Assembly: GCF_006542685.1 (NCBI RefSeq)
Contig: NZ_AP019736.1
Location: 2,654,001 to 2,718,000, forward strand
DNA from: Alistipes dispar
GTDB lineage: Bacteria > Bacteroidota > Bacteroidia > Bacteroidales > Rikenellaceae
Reading direction: 5' to 3'
DNA: 64,000 nt
Shown one piece after another: positions 46,178-54,888 of this stretch. The notes beneath the pieces were generated by a model, which worked only from the letters and a program-made list of their open reading frames with translations, did no database searches and was not told the DNA's origin. Position numbers and translations under genes: made by a program. Within the stretch, counting starts at the first letter, position 1. Each line of letters starts with the position of its first letter.

Positions 46178-47302
46178 ATGAAATTTTCCGTATCAAGCTC
46201 GGCGCTTCTTTCGCTTCTGGCTACGACCGGCAAGGTCATCAGCAATAAAAACACGCTTCCGATCCTGGACTACTTCCTCATGGAACTCAGCGGCACGACG
46301 CTGAAGGTCACCACGTCGGATCTCGAGACGACGCTCGTGGGGTCGATCGAGGTGGACAGCGTCGAGACCGAAGGCACGATCGCCGCACCGGCCAAGCTGA
46401 TGCTCGATTCGCTCAAGGAGTTCCCCGAACTGCCGCTCGAAATCGACGTCAATGACAAGAACTGGGAGATCCGCATCAACTGGAAGAGCGGTTCGCTCTC
46501 GATTCCCGGCGCGTCGGCCGTGAGCTATCCCGCCGTGCCGCAGTTGAGCGCCGAAAAGAAGGAGATCGAGCTCGACGTCGATACGCTGGTGAACGGTATC
46601 AACAAGACCATCTTCGCCACGGCCGACGACGAACTGCGCCCCGTGATGAACGGCATCTACATCAACCTGCAACCCGAGTCGCTGACGTTCGTGGGAACCG
46701 ACGCGCACAAGCTCGTGAAGTACGAGTCCGAGACGCGGAACGAGGTCTCCTCGTCGTTCATCCTGCCCAAGAAGCCGGCCAACCTGCTCAAGTCGGTGCT
46801 GCTCAAGGAGGAGGGCGCCATCGCCGTGGCCTTCGATTCGAAGAACGCCATGTTCAGCCTCAAGAGCCATACGCTCGTGTGTCGCCTGATCGAAGGCAGT
46901 TACCCGAACTACAACGCCGTGATTCCGACGGGCAACCCCAACAAGGTGCTGGTGGACCGTATCGAGCTGGTGAACGGCATCAAGCGCGTGGCCGTCTGCT
47001 CGAATCCCACGACGAACCTGATCCGCATGGAGATCGCCGACAACCGCATCAACCTCGCGGCGCAGGACATCGACTTCTCGGTGTCGGCCAACGAGACCAT
47101 ATCGTGCAGCTACGACGGACAGCCGATCGAAATCGGCTTCAAATCGACCTTCCTGGTCGAGATCCTCTCGAACATGGACACGCCGACGGTGGTCGTCGAA
47201 CTGGCCGATTCGACGCGTGCGGGCGTCTTCAAGCCGGTCTATGACGACAAGCAGACCAGCTCGACGCTCATGCTCCTGATGCCGATGATGCTCAACGCGT
47301 AA
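46178..47302 (+). CDS. dnaN: DNA polymerase III beta subunit (sliding clamp)
   Basis: The 374-residue protein begins MKFSVSSSALLSLL and has the three beta-clamp domains, with the GTDAHKL-type domain-two segment and a C-terminal MLLMPMML that corresponds to the partner-binding end. It forms the ring that tethers polymerase to DNA. It is not next to dnaA, which is usual outside Proteobacteria. The exonuclease gene follows after 11 bases and is likely co-transcribed. Confidence 0.97.
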   Translation: MKFSVSSSALLSLLATTGKVISNKNTLPILDYFLMELSGTTLKVTTSDLETTLVGSIEVDSVETEGTIAAPAKLMLDSLKEFPELPLEIDVNDKNWEIRINWKSGSLSIPGASAVSYPAVPQLSAEKKEIELDVDTLVNGINKTIFATADDELRPVMNGIYINLQPESLTFVGTDAHKLVKYESETRNEVSSSFILPKKPANLLKSVLLKEEGAIAVAFDSKNAMFSLKSHTLVCRLIEGSYPNYNAVIPTGNPNKVLVDRIELVNGIKRVAVCSNPTTNLIRMEIADNRINLAAQDIDFSVSANETISCSYDGQPIEIGFKSTFLVEILSNMDTPTVVVELADSTRAGVFKPVYDDKQTSSTLMLLMPMMLNA

Positions 47303-47313
47303 AATAGCGACAA

Positions 47314-48087
47314 ATGAAGCTGAACTTGAAGCGTCCGATCATCTTCTTTGACCTCGAGACCACGGGCGTGGACACCGCCCGTGACCGTATCGTGGAGATT
47401 TCGATGATCAAGATCATGCCCGACGGCGAGGAGATCACCCGCACCCGGCGGCTCAATCCGGGCATGCCCATTCCCGCGGAGGCGACGGCCGTGCACGGCA
47501 TCACGGACGAAGACGTGAAGGACGCACCGACGTTCGCCCAGGTGGCCCGGTCGCTCGAACAGTTCATCCGCGGCTGCGACTTCGGAGGATTCAACTCCAA
47601 CCGTTTCGACCTGCCGGTGCTCGTCGAGGAATTCCTGCGCGCGGGCGTGGACGTGGACCTGAAACGGCGCCGGTTCATCGACGTGCAGAACATCTTCCAC
47701 AAGAAGGAGCAGCGCACGCTGGTGGCGGCCTACAAGTTCTATTGCGACAAGGAGCTCGACGACGCCCATTCGGCCGAGGCTGACACGCGCGCCACCTACG
47801 AGGTGCTGAAGGCCCAGTTGGACCGCTATCCCGACCTGCGGAACGACGTCGATGCGCTGGCCGAGTATTCGTGCCGCGCCGAGGCGGCCGACTACGCCGG
47901 ACGCATCCTCTACAACGAGAAGGGGGAGGAGGTCTTCGGGTTCGGCAAGTACCGGGGCCGGTCGGTGGCCGAGGTCTTCCGCGCGGAGCCGAGCTACTAC
48001 GCGTGGATGATGAACGGGGATTTTCCGCTCTATACCAAGAAGGTGATCACCGAAATCCGGATGCGCGACAAACTCAGACAGGGATGA
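47314..48087 (+). CDS. 3'-5' exonuclease of the DnaQ/epsilon family
   Basis: The 257-residue protein has ExoI FDLETTG, ExoII GGFNSNRFDLP and ExoIII HSAEADTRAT, so the DEDDh catalytic set is complete. A short C-terminal region (GFGKYRGRSV) resembles that of other Bacteroidetes exonucleases. Placement behind dnaN suggests it serves as the proofreading subunit or a clamp-associated exonuclease, but an RNase-T-like role is possible. The next ATG overlaps its stop (ATGA). Confidence 0.92.
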   Translation: MKLNLKRPIIFFDLETTGVDTARDRIVEISMIKIMPDGEEITRTRRLNPGMPIPAEATAVHGITDEDVKDAPTFAQVARSLEQFIRGCDFGGFNSNRFDLPVLVEEFLRAGVDVDLKRRRFIDVQNIFHKKEQRTLVAAYKFYCDKELDDAHSAEADTRATYEVLKAQLDRYPDLRNDVDALAEYSCRAEAADYAGRILYNEKGEEVFGFGKYRGRSVAEVFRAEPSYYAWMMNGDFPLYTKKVITEIRMRDKLRQG

Positions 48088-49919
48088 AACGACTTTGCGC
48101 CACACTGCTGCTCGCCGCATGGGGCTTCTGCGCCCTGGCGGCCGGCGAAAAGTCCCGGACGATCGTCTATATCAACGGGGCGAAGTACTACATCCACGCC
48201 GTGCAGCCGGGCGAGACGCTCTACGGGCTGGCGAAACTCTACGGCGTGGGCGAGAAGGTCATCGTGGAGAACAATCCGGCGCTGGCCGAGGGGCTGAAGA
48301 GCGCCGCGAACATCCGCATTCCCGTCGTGGCGGAGGTCTCCCCGGAGAAGGACCGCAAGTCGGAGCGCAAACTCCGCAAGACGTTCGATTTCCACTTCGT
48401 CACGAAGGGCGAGACGCTCTACGCCATTTCGCGGCAGTACGAGATTCCCGTGAAGACCATCATCGGGGACAATCCGGGCATCGACCCCACGCACCTGCGG
48501 CCGGGCGAACGCATCCTGATCCGCAGAAAGCAGATCGGCTCGGAGGACGAGGCGGGGAGCATCGAACAATGGGAGGAGTACCGGCGTTCGCTCAACAGTG
48601 TGGCGGACGAGGGCACGGCCTACCACATCGTGCACCCGGGCGAGACGTTCTATTCGCTCTCGCGCCGGTTCGGCATCACCGAAGCGGAACTCGGTGCGCT
48701 CAACGGCGGGATGACACCCGCCGACCTGAAGGCCGGCGCCATGATCAAGGTCCCCGGAGGACCGGACCGGATGGCAGCGCTGCCCTCCGACTCCCTGACG
48801 CTCCGCGACAGCCTTTCGTCGCTCCGGCCCGATTCGGCCGCCGCCGTCGAATTCCGGGCGCTGCGCCGCGGCGAACCGCTCGACATCGCGCTGCTTCTGC
48901 CGCTGGAGGTCGGCGGTGCGGCGAATCCCAATTACCTCGAATTTTACCAGGGCTTCCTGCTGGGACTCGACAGCGTGAAGCGGCTCGGCTATTCGGTGAA
49001 CGTCGGGCTTTACGATACGGGGCGCAGCCCGGAGCGTATCCGTCAGATCGTCGCCGACGAGACATTCCGCCAGGCGGATCTCGTCGTGGGACCCGTCTAT
49101 GAAACGGGATTGCAGCCGGTGCTCCGCTTTGCCGAAGAGAAAGGGATTCCCGTCGTCTCGCCGCTGGCGCACATCGAGCGGGAGAACAGCGACGTGCTGT
49201 TCCAGCTCGCGCCCGATCCCGCGCACAAGTACGACAAAGTGGCCGATCTGGTGGGACCCGGCAAGCGCGTGACGCTCATCGCCACGGCCTCGACCGACCG
49301 GGAGTTCGAGCGCGAGATGCTCGCCCTGCTGGAAGGACGGCAGTACGAACGCTATGTGTTCCGCAACGCACGGTCCGCCTCCGGATCGGGCGGCAACAGT
49401 CCGAGCGATCTGACGCCGCTGCTCGAGAACAAGGACGACAACGTCTTCATCATCCTCTCGGACGACGAAGTGGAGGTGGACCGCATCCTCGCGGCGCTGG
49501 CCTCAGCCGACACGAACCTCACGAGCCGCGGCCGCACGGCCCCGCGCTTCACGGTGCTGGGCAACGTCCGCTGGAACCGCTACAACAACATCGACCGCAC
49601 CATGTTCTTCAAGGACCGCGTGGTCTTCATATCGACCTACCACGCCAAGCGCGACGCGCAGGCCGTGACCGCTTTCGACAGCGCCTACATCCGGGCCTTC
49701 GGCACGCTGCCGACACTCTATTCCTACCGGGGATACGATTCGGCGCTGATCTTCGCGCCGGCCATGTACGGAGAAATCGAGTACGACCTCGAAGGGCGCA
49801 GCTATACGCCGTTGCAGACGACCTATCGCTTCGGACAGCCCGCCGGAAGGTCGAACCACGTGAACGGCAACTGGACACGGGTCGATTACAACAAGAATTT
49901 CACGATAACCATTCAGTAA
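48084..49919 (+). CDS. Secreted protein with three LysM domains and a periplasmic-binding fold
   Basis: The 611-residue protein has a signal peptide (cleaved near residue 19-20) and three LysM repeats at about residues 34-80, 97-145 and 174-223, each with the (H/F)xVxxGETLYxL core. Residues from about 260 to the end form a type 1 periplasmic-binding-like domain with LLLPLEVGG, VVGPVYETG, IPVVSPLAH and SYRGYDSAL. The combination resembles LpoA-type outer membrane activators of penicillin-binding proteins and Bacteroidetes ABC-substrate-binding LysM proteins; it should bind peptidoglycan and sense or support wall synthesis. It has no lipobox. Overlaps the exonuclease stop and precedes rex by 13 bases. 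Confidence 0.88.
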   Translation: MKRLCATLLLAAWGFCALAAGEKSRTIVYINGAKYYIHAVQPGETLYGLAKLYGVGEKVIVENNPALAEGLKSAANIRIPVVAEVSPEKDRKSERKLRKTFDFHFVTKGETLYAISRQYEIPVKTIIGDNPGIDPTHLRPGERILIRRKQIGSEDEAGSIEQWEEYRRSLNSVADEGTAYHIVHPGETFYSLSRRFGITEAELGALNGGMTPADLKAGAMIKVPGGPDRMAALPSDSLTLRDSLSSLRPDSAAAVEFRALRRGEPLDIALLLPLEVGGAANPNYLEFYQGFLLGLDSVKRLGYSVNVGLYDTGRSPERIRQIVADETFRQADLVVGPVYETGLQPVLRFAEEKGIPVVSPLAHIERENSDVLFQLAPDPAHKYDKVADLVGPGKRVTLIATASTDREFEREMLALLEGRQYERYVFRNARSASGSGGNSPSDLTPLLENKDDNVFIILSDDEVEVDRILAALASADTNLTSRGRTAPRFTVLGNVRWNRYNNIDRTMFFKDRVVFISTYHAKRDAQAVTAFDSAYIRAFGTLPTLYSYRGYDSALIFAPAMYGEIEYDLEGRSYTPLQTTYRFGQPAGRSNHVNGNWTRVDYNKNFTITIQ

Positions 49920-49932
49920 GGGAGGCAGAGGC

Positions 49933-50583
49933 ATGGCTTCACTGACCAATTCGATTCCCGAAAAGACCATCGAACGGCTGAGCGAATACCGCCGCACGCT
50001 GCTCGCCAGTCACAAGCAGGGCATCACGCATATCTTCTCGCACGTGCTGGCCGGCATCCACGGCATCACGGCCGTGCAGGTGCGGCGCGACCTGATGCTG
50101 ATCGGGTTTTCGAGCGACACGAAGAAGGGCTACGACGTGCAGGTGCTGATCGACTACATCAGCCGTATCCTCGACAGTCCGTCGCCGATGAATATCGCCG
50201 TGCTGGGCATGGGCCATCTGGGGCAGGCCATCACCAAATATTTCAACGGCAAGGGGCTGAATCTGAAGATCACGGCCGCATTCGACGTCGATCCCGCGAA
50301 AGTCTCCACGACCATCGACGGCATTCCCTGCTACCACATGGATTCGTTCGAGGAGATCGCCGAGGAGAAGGACATCTCGATCGTCATCGTCTCGTCGCCC
50401 ACGAAGGTGGCCCCGAGCCTGGTCGTGCCGATTATCAATGCAGGCATCAAAGGGGTGCTGAATTTCACCTCCACGCCCCTGAACTTCCCGCAGGGCATCG
50501 TCGTCGAGAACTACGACATCACGACGCTGCTCGAGAAGGTCGCCTATTTCGTCAAGGAGAGCGAGGAGAACAGCAACGGCTGA
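49933..50583 (+). CDS. rex: Redox-sensing transcriptional repressor Rex
   Basis: The 216-residue protein has an N-terminal winged helix (ITHIFSHVLAGIHGITAVQVRRDL region, residues 31-55) and a Rossmann domain with GMGHLG (92-97) that binds NAD(H). Rex represses fermentation and respiration genes and releases DNA when NADH rises. The wHTH segment, the GYDV block and overall length fit Rex. I found no good Rex operator (TTGTTAA...TTAACAA) in the window. Its TGA shares one base with the ATG of the RibF-like gene. Confidence 0.96.
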   Translation: MASLTNSIPEKTIERLSEYRRTLLASHKQGITHIFSHVLAGIHGITAVQVRRDLMLIGFSSDTKKGYDVQVLIDYISRILDSPSPMNIAVLGMGHLGQAITKYFNGKGLNLKITAAFDVDPAKVSTTIDGIPCYHMDSFEEIAEEKDISIVIVSSPTKVAPSLVVPIINAGIKGVLNFTSTPLNFPQGIVVENYDITTLLEKVAYFVKESEENSNG

Positions 50584-51290
50584 TGGAGAAATCGGAGGAC
50601 AGACGGATTCCGGCGGAGGGAACGTCCTGCCCGGAGTGCAGAAATACGGAACGGCACGGGACCCGCGTCTTCCGTGGTTTCGACGCGTTGCCGCGGTTCG
50701 TCCGCCCGGTCGTCACCGTGGGGTCGTACGACGGCGTGCACCTCGGACACCGCGCGTTGATCGACCGCCTCACGGCCGAAGCCCGCGCTGTCGGAGGCGA
50801 AAGCGTCGTGTTGACCTTCGACCCGCATCCCCGCATCACGCTGGGACGCGGCGAGGGATTGCGGCTGCTTACGACGCTCGACGAAAAGGTGGCGCTGCTC
50901 CGCGGGCTGGGGGTGGACAACGTGATCGTGATCCCGTTCGACCGCACGTTCAGCGCCCTCTCCGGCGAGGAATTCGCCCGGCGCTACCTGATAGGAAAGG
51001 TGGGGGCCGCGACGCTCGTGGCCGGATACGATCACCGTTTCGGCCACGACCGCATCGACTGCGACCGTCTGGCGGCGCTGGGGATGCGGATAATCCGCGT
51101 GGACGAACGGAGCGTGGAGGGCGAGCACGTCAGTTCCACGGCGATCCGCCGGCTGGTGGAGGCCGGACGGATCGCAGAGGCCGAGCGGTTGCTGGGCCAT
51201 CGCTTCCGTGCGGCGGTGCAGGAGACTCCGGCTACGGCGGAGACCGCATGCGGGGAGAAGCCCGGCGTATCCGGCCGAAACAACGAATAA
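50583..51290 (+). CDS. RibF-like FMN adenylyltransferase (FAD synthetase) without the riboflavin kinase domain
   Basis: The 235-residue protein has the nucleotidyltransferase motif GSYDGVHLGH, TFDPHPRITLG and the C-terminal VSSTAIRRLVE of RibF, so it should transfer AMP from ATP to FMN. Bifunctional RibF is about 310 residues and ends in a riboflavin kinase barrel; here the protein stops soon after LLGHRFR, and no kinase sequence follows in any frame before the thioesterase gene. It starts with an extra segment of about 40 residues with CPEC. No frameshift is visible, so a monofunctional enzyme is likelier than decay. It overlaps rex by one base. Confidence 0.85.
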   Translation: MEKSEDRRIPAEGTSCPECRNTERHGTRVFRGFDALPRFVRPVVTVGSYDGVHLGHRALIDRLTAEARAVGGESVVLTFDPHPRITLGRGEGLRLLTTLDEKVALLRGLGVDNVIVIPFDRTFSALSGEEFARRYLIGKVGAATLVAGYDHRFGHDRIDCDRLAALGMRIIRVDERSVEGEHVSSTAIRRLVEAGRIAEAERLLGHRFRAAVQETPATAETACGEKPGVSGRNNE

Positions 51291-51307
51291 ACAAAAGAAC
51301 GACGACC

Positions 51308-51718
51308 ATGTTGAGTCACGACTGCAAGATCCGGGTCTGGTACAAGCATACCGACCAGATGGCCATCTGCCATCACTCGAACTACATCTGCTATTACGAA
51401 GCCGCACGCAGCGAACTGCTCCGCGAGCTGGGCATGTCTTTCGCCGAAGTGGAGCGGCGGGGGATCATGATGCCGATACTCGAGGTGCAGTCGAAATACC
51501 GCAAGCCGGCCTATTTCGACGAGCTGCTCACCGTGCGCATCATCCTCCGCGAGAAACCCGCCGCACGCATCAACTTCTTCTACGAAATCTACAACGAGCG
51601 GGGCGAACTGATAAACACCGGTATGACGCAACTGGGATTCATCCACAGCGACACGCGCCGTCCCTGCCGCTGTCCGGAGTGGTTCCTCGCGCTGCTCGAT
51701 ACCCGCTGGCAGGAGTGA
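51308..51718 (+). CDS. YbgC/FadM-type acyl-CoA thioesterase
   Basis: The 136-residue hot-dog protein begins with the catalytic segment VWYKHTDQMAICHHSNYICYYEAAR, containing the Asp, Tyr and His of the 4HBT active site. It hydrolyses acyl-CoA thioesters; in E. coli the relative YbgC belongs to the Tol-Pal system, but no tol genes are here. It is the last of the dnaN-to-thioesterase operon, 17 bases after the RibF-like gene, and is followed by a strong two-way hairpin. Confidence 0.92.
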   Translation: MLSHDCKIRVWYKHTDQMAICHHSNYICYYEAARSELLRELGMSFAEVERRGIMMPILEVQSKYRKPAYFDELLTVRIILREKPAARINFFYEIYNERGELINTGMTQLGFIHSDTRRPCRCPEWFLALLDTRWQE

Positions 51719-51890
51719 TCTCCTCCGGCCGGGACTGCGCGGCGGATGCCGGGCCGTTCGACCCTCGTGCATTCGTTCCCCGGTGCAGTCCGCGGGCGGA
51801 TGCCGTATGGCGGGCGGGAACATGTTTTCCGGCAGCCGAGGAATGCCCCTGACAGGAAAAAGGCTGTGCGGCACACGGTCCCTGCAAACT

Positions 51891-51934
51891 GAAATGGCCC
51901 CCGTCAGATCACTCTGACGGGGGCCATTTCTTTA
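51891..51934. terminator. Two-way terminator between the thioesterase and htpG
   Basis: Perfect 17 bp stem (51891-51907 with 51914-51930) with a 6-base loop and TTTAG after it. The remaining 264-base gap holds no gene I can support. Confidence 0.85.
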
Positions 51935-51982
51935 GAAAACAGACTTCGGACAGCCTCTTTCTGCATTACAGCCCATGCGGCC

Positions 51983-54043
51983 TTATTTCTCGATGAGCGA
52001 GATCGAACGCTGGATGAAGTCCGTGAGGTTCTTGCCCTTCAGCATGCCGTTGGTCAGCAGCGCCAGGTCGATGATCTGCTTGACGAGGCGGTTCTCGCCG
52101 CCGATCTGCCGCAGCCGCTCGTTGCGTTCGTCACGCAGCGTCACTACTTTTTTCGACAGCTCCTCGCGCGTCGATTTCTCTTCGGGCGTGAGGTCCGCCT
52201 CTTTCTTGTCCTTTACGATCTCTTCGAACCGCTTCTCCTCGGCCACCGCGGTGTCGATCTTCTTGGTCGTGGTCTTCAGCTTGTCGCCGTAGGCCTTCTC
52301 CACGTCGGCGAGAATGTCGATGACGATGGGGTGGTTGCCGTTCACCGCGATCGTGAAGTTGTCGGGCATCTGTCCGTAGAACTGGCTCATGCCTCCGCCA
52401 CCCACGGCGGCCATCTCCTTCATGCGGCGCATGAACTCGTTCTGCGTGATGACCACCGGCGCTTCGTCGGGCGACATGGCCTCGAACGAAATGTGGTAGT
52501 TGATCTTCTCGTCCCTGGGCATCTGGCTCTCGAAGACGGGTGTGAGCAACTCCTGCTGCGCCTCGGTGAGCGACATCTTCATGCTCTCCTCCTTCTGGAT
52601 CAGCTTGTCGATCACGTCGCTGTCCACGCGCACGAAGCGTTCGTCCTTGTGCTTCGACTCGTACCAGTTGATATAGTGGTTGTCGAGCTGGCCGTCCATC
52701 CACAGCACGTCGTAACCCTTGCCTTTGGCCGCCTCGAGGAAGGTGTGCTTCTCCTCGGGATCGTCCACGTAGAGGAACACCACCTGCTTGTTCTTGTCGG
52801 TCTGCGCCTCCTTCACCTTTTCCGTGTATTCCTTCGGAGTGAAGTACTTGCCCTCGACGTTTTTCCAGAGCATGAAGTCCGCGGCCTTCTCGGCGAACTT
52901 CTCGTCGGTCAGGATGCCGTACTGGATGAAGATCTTCAGGTCGTCCCACTTCGACTCGTAATCGGCGCGCAGGGTGTTGAACAGCTCCTGCAGCCGGTCG
53001 GCGACCTTGCGGGTGATGTAGCTCGAAATCTTCTTCACGTTGGCGTCGCTCTGCAGGTAGCTGCGCGAGACGTTGAGCGGAATGTCCGGCGAGTCGATCA
53101 CGCCGTGCAGCAACGTCAGGTACTCCGGTACGATGCCCTCGACCTGATCCGTCACGAACACCTGGTTCGAGTAGAGCTGGATCTTGTTCTTCTGGATTTC
53201 GAAGTTGTTGTGGATCTTCGGGAAGTAGAGTATGCCCGTCAGGTGGAACGGGTAGTCGATGTTCAGGTGGATCGAGAACAGCGGCTCGTCGCTCATCGGG
53301 TAGAGCTCGCGGTAGAACTCCTTGTACTGCTCCTCGGTGATTTCGGTCGGCTTGCGCGTCCACAGCGGATCCACGTCGTTGATGACGTTGTCCTTGTCCG
53401 TATCCACGTACTTGCCGTCCTTCCACTCCTTGACCTTGCCGAAGACGATCGGCACGGGCAGGAAGCGGCAGTATTTTCTGAGCAGCCCCTCGATTTTCGA
53501 GTCCTCGGCGTATTCGAGCGCATCTTCGGCGAGGTGCAGCGTGATCGTCGTGCCGCGGTCGTGCTCCTCGTCGGTCTCTTCCATCTCGAATTCGGGCGTT
53601 CCGGTGCAGCTCCAGCGTACGGTCCGGGCGCCCTCCTTCCACGAGCGGGTCACGATCTCCACCTTGTCCGAGACCATGAACGCCGAGTAGAAGCCCAGTC
53701 CGAAGTGGCCGATGATCGCCTGGTCCTTGTATTTGGCCATGAACTCCTCGGCCCCCGAGAAGGCGATCTGGTTGATGTAGCGGTCCACCTCCTCGGCCGT
53801 CATGCCCACGCCGCGGTCCGTCACGGTCAGCGTCTTCCGCTCCTTGTCCGCCGCGACGCGGATCGCGAGGTCGCCCAGCTCGCCCTTTGCTTCGCCCATC
53901 GACGAGAGGGTTTTGAGCTTCTGCGTCGCATCCACGGCGTTCGAGATCAGCTCGCGCAGGAAGATTTCGTGGTCCGAATAGAGGAATTTCTTGATCACGG
54001 GGAAGATATTCTCCGTGGTGACTCCGATTTTTCCGTTTTTCAT
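51983..54043 (-). CDS. htpG: Chaperone HtpG (Hsp90)
   Basis: The 686-residue protein has the GHKL ATPase motifs FLRELISNAVDA, DRGVGMT and GHFGLGFYSAFMV and the middle- and C-terminal Hsp90 domains. It remodels client proteins with ATP in the cytoplasm. It is longer than E. coli HtpG (624) because of extra charged segments in the C-terminal domain (about residues 600-660), a usual Bacteroidetes feature. I see no consensus promoter upstream of its ATG at 54043. Confidence 0.96.
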   Translation of the reverse strand: MKNGKIGVTTENIFPVIKKFLYSDHEIFLRELISNAVDATQKLKTLSSMGEAKGELGDLAIRVAADKERKTLTVTDRGVGMTAEEVDRYINQIAFSGAEEFMAKYKDQAIIGHFGLGFYSAFMVSDKVEIVTRSWKEGARTVRWSCTGTPEFEMEETDEEHDRGTTITLHLAEDALEYAEDSKIEGLLRKYCRFLPVPIVFGKVKEWKDGKYVDTDKDNVINDVDPLWTRKPTEITEEQYKEFYRELYPMSDEPLFSIHLNIDYPFHLTGILYFPKIHNNFEIQKNKIQLYSNQVFVTDQVEGIVPEYLTLLHGVIDSPDIPLNVSRSYLQSDANVKKISSYITRKVADRLQELFNTLRADYESKWDDLKIFIQYGILTDEKFAEKAADFMLWKNVEGKYFTPKEYTEKVKEAQTDKNKQVVFLYVDDPEEKHTFLEAAKGKGYDVLWMDGQLDNHYINWYESKHKDERFVRVDSDVIDKLIQKEESMKMSLTEAQQELLTPVFESQMPRDEKINYHISFEAMSPDEAPVVITQNEFMRRMKEMAAVGGGGMSQFYGQMPDNFTIAVNGNHPIVIDILADVEKAYGDKLKTTTKKIDTAVAEEKRFEEIVKDKKEADLTPEEKSTREELSKKVVTLRDERNERLRQIGGENRLVKQIIDLALLTNGMLKGKNLTDFIQRSISLIEK

Positions 54044-54158
54044 AATCGTATCGTGTTGTTTTCAGTTATTTTCCGTTTCACTGCTCCAACAAACGGTGTG
54101 CCAGCTCCTGTTGTCTGCCACTTTGTCAGTCCCGTCTGCCATTCACCGCCGGGCGCCG

Positions 54159-54190
54159 TTTTGCCGGGTGCGTATTTTTTCGTATCTTCG
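54159..54190 (+). promoter_or_regulatory. Probable promoter of the nitroreductase gene
   Basis: TTTTG (54159-54163), a 19-base spacer and TATCTTCG (54183-54190), one mismatch from the consensus. The ATG is 87 bases downstream, so the leader would be about 80 bases. The rest of the gap 54044-54277 shows nothing further. Confidence 0.55.
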
Positions 54191-54277
54191 CTTGCGGAGC
54201 GTGCCGCGGAGCGAAATCCGCGCGACGGCTCCGCCCCCGCCGGAACGGAGGGGTGACACCCGAAAACCGAAGAAGAT

Positions 54278-54808
54278 ATGGATTTTCTCGCATTGGCCAA
54301 AAAGCGGTATGCCTGCCGCAAGTACCTCGACCGGAAGGTCGAACCCGAAAAACTCGCCGCTGTTCTCGAAGCGGGGCGCGTGGCCCCCACGGGCGCCAAC
54401 CGGCAGCCTCAGCGGCTCATCGTCGTCGAATCGCCGGAGGGAATGGAGCGCCTCGCGCGCTGTACGCGCGACTTCGGGGCTCCGGCGGCCGTCGTCGTCT
54501 GCGCCGACACCTCCGAGGTGTGGACCCGCAAGTGCGACGGCAAGCGTATCGGCGACATCGACGCCTCGATCGTCACCGACCACATGATGCTCGCCGCCGC
54601 ATCGCTCGGACTCGACACGTTGTGGATCTGCATGTTCAAGCCCGAAGCCGTGCGCGAGGAGTTCGGACTGCCCGATACGGTCGAGCCGGTGAACATCCTG
54701 CTCATCGGTTACGGGGCCGACGCCCCCGCCTCGCCCGACCGTCATGCGACGCTGCGCAAGCCGCTCGAAGAGACGGTCTTCTACGAGCGGTTCGGACAGA
54801 AGCGCTGA
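54278..54808 (+). CDS. Nitroreductase family protein
   Basis: The 176-residue protein has the nitroreductase opening FLALAKKRYACRKYLDRKV, the FMN-site PTGANRQPQR and LAAASLGLDTLWICMF, and ends with a short C-terminal helix. It lacks a signal peptide, unlike the lipoprotein relative at 29.3 kb, so it should be a cytoplasmic NAD(P)H-dependent FMN enzyme. Substrate unknown. It is followed by a 17 bp perfect hairpin. Confidence 0.92.
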   Translation: MDFLALAKKRYACRKYLDRKVEPEKLAAVLEAGRVAPTGANRQPQRLIVVESPEGMERLARCTRDFGAPAAVVVCADTSEVWTRKCDGKRIGDIDASIVTDHMMLAAASLGLDTLWICMFKPEAVREEFGLPDTVEPVNILLIGYGADAPASPDRHATLRKPLEETVFYERFGQKR

Positions 54809-54827
54809 TCCGCATCCGCAACGGACG

Positions 54828-54865
54828 AAAATCCCGGTACGGCAACATGCCGTACCGGGATTTTT
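54828..54865. terminator. Two-way terminator between the nitroreductase and EamA genes
   Basis: Perfect 17 bp stem (54828-54844 with 54848-54864) with a 3-base loop, with AAAA and TTTTT at its edges. Confidence 0.88.
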
Positions 54866-54888
54866 CATCTTCCGCGCGTGCTTTTCCT

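Noticed and set aside
50583..51307. RibF-like gene as a frameshifted bifunctional ribF
   Set aside because: I looked for a riboflavin kinase segment in other frames after 51200 and saw none; the intergenic distance to the thioesterase gene is only 17 bases.
46123..51307. A Rex operator near the rex operon or other genes
   Set aside because: I searched by eye for TTGTTAA-N4-TTAACAA-like palindromes and found none convincing.
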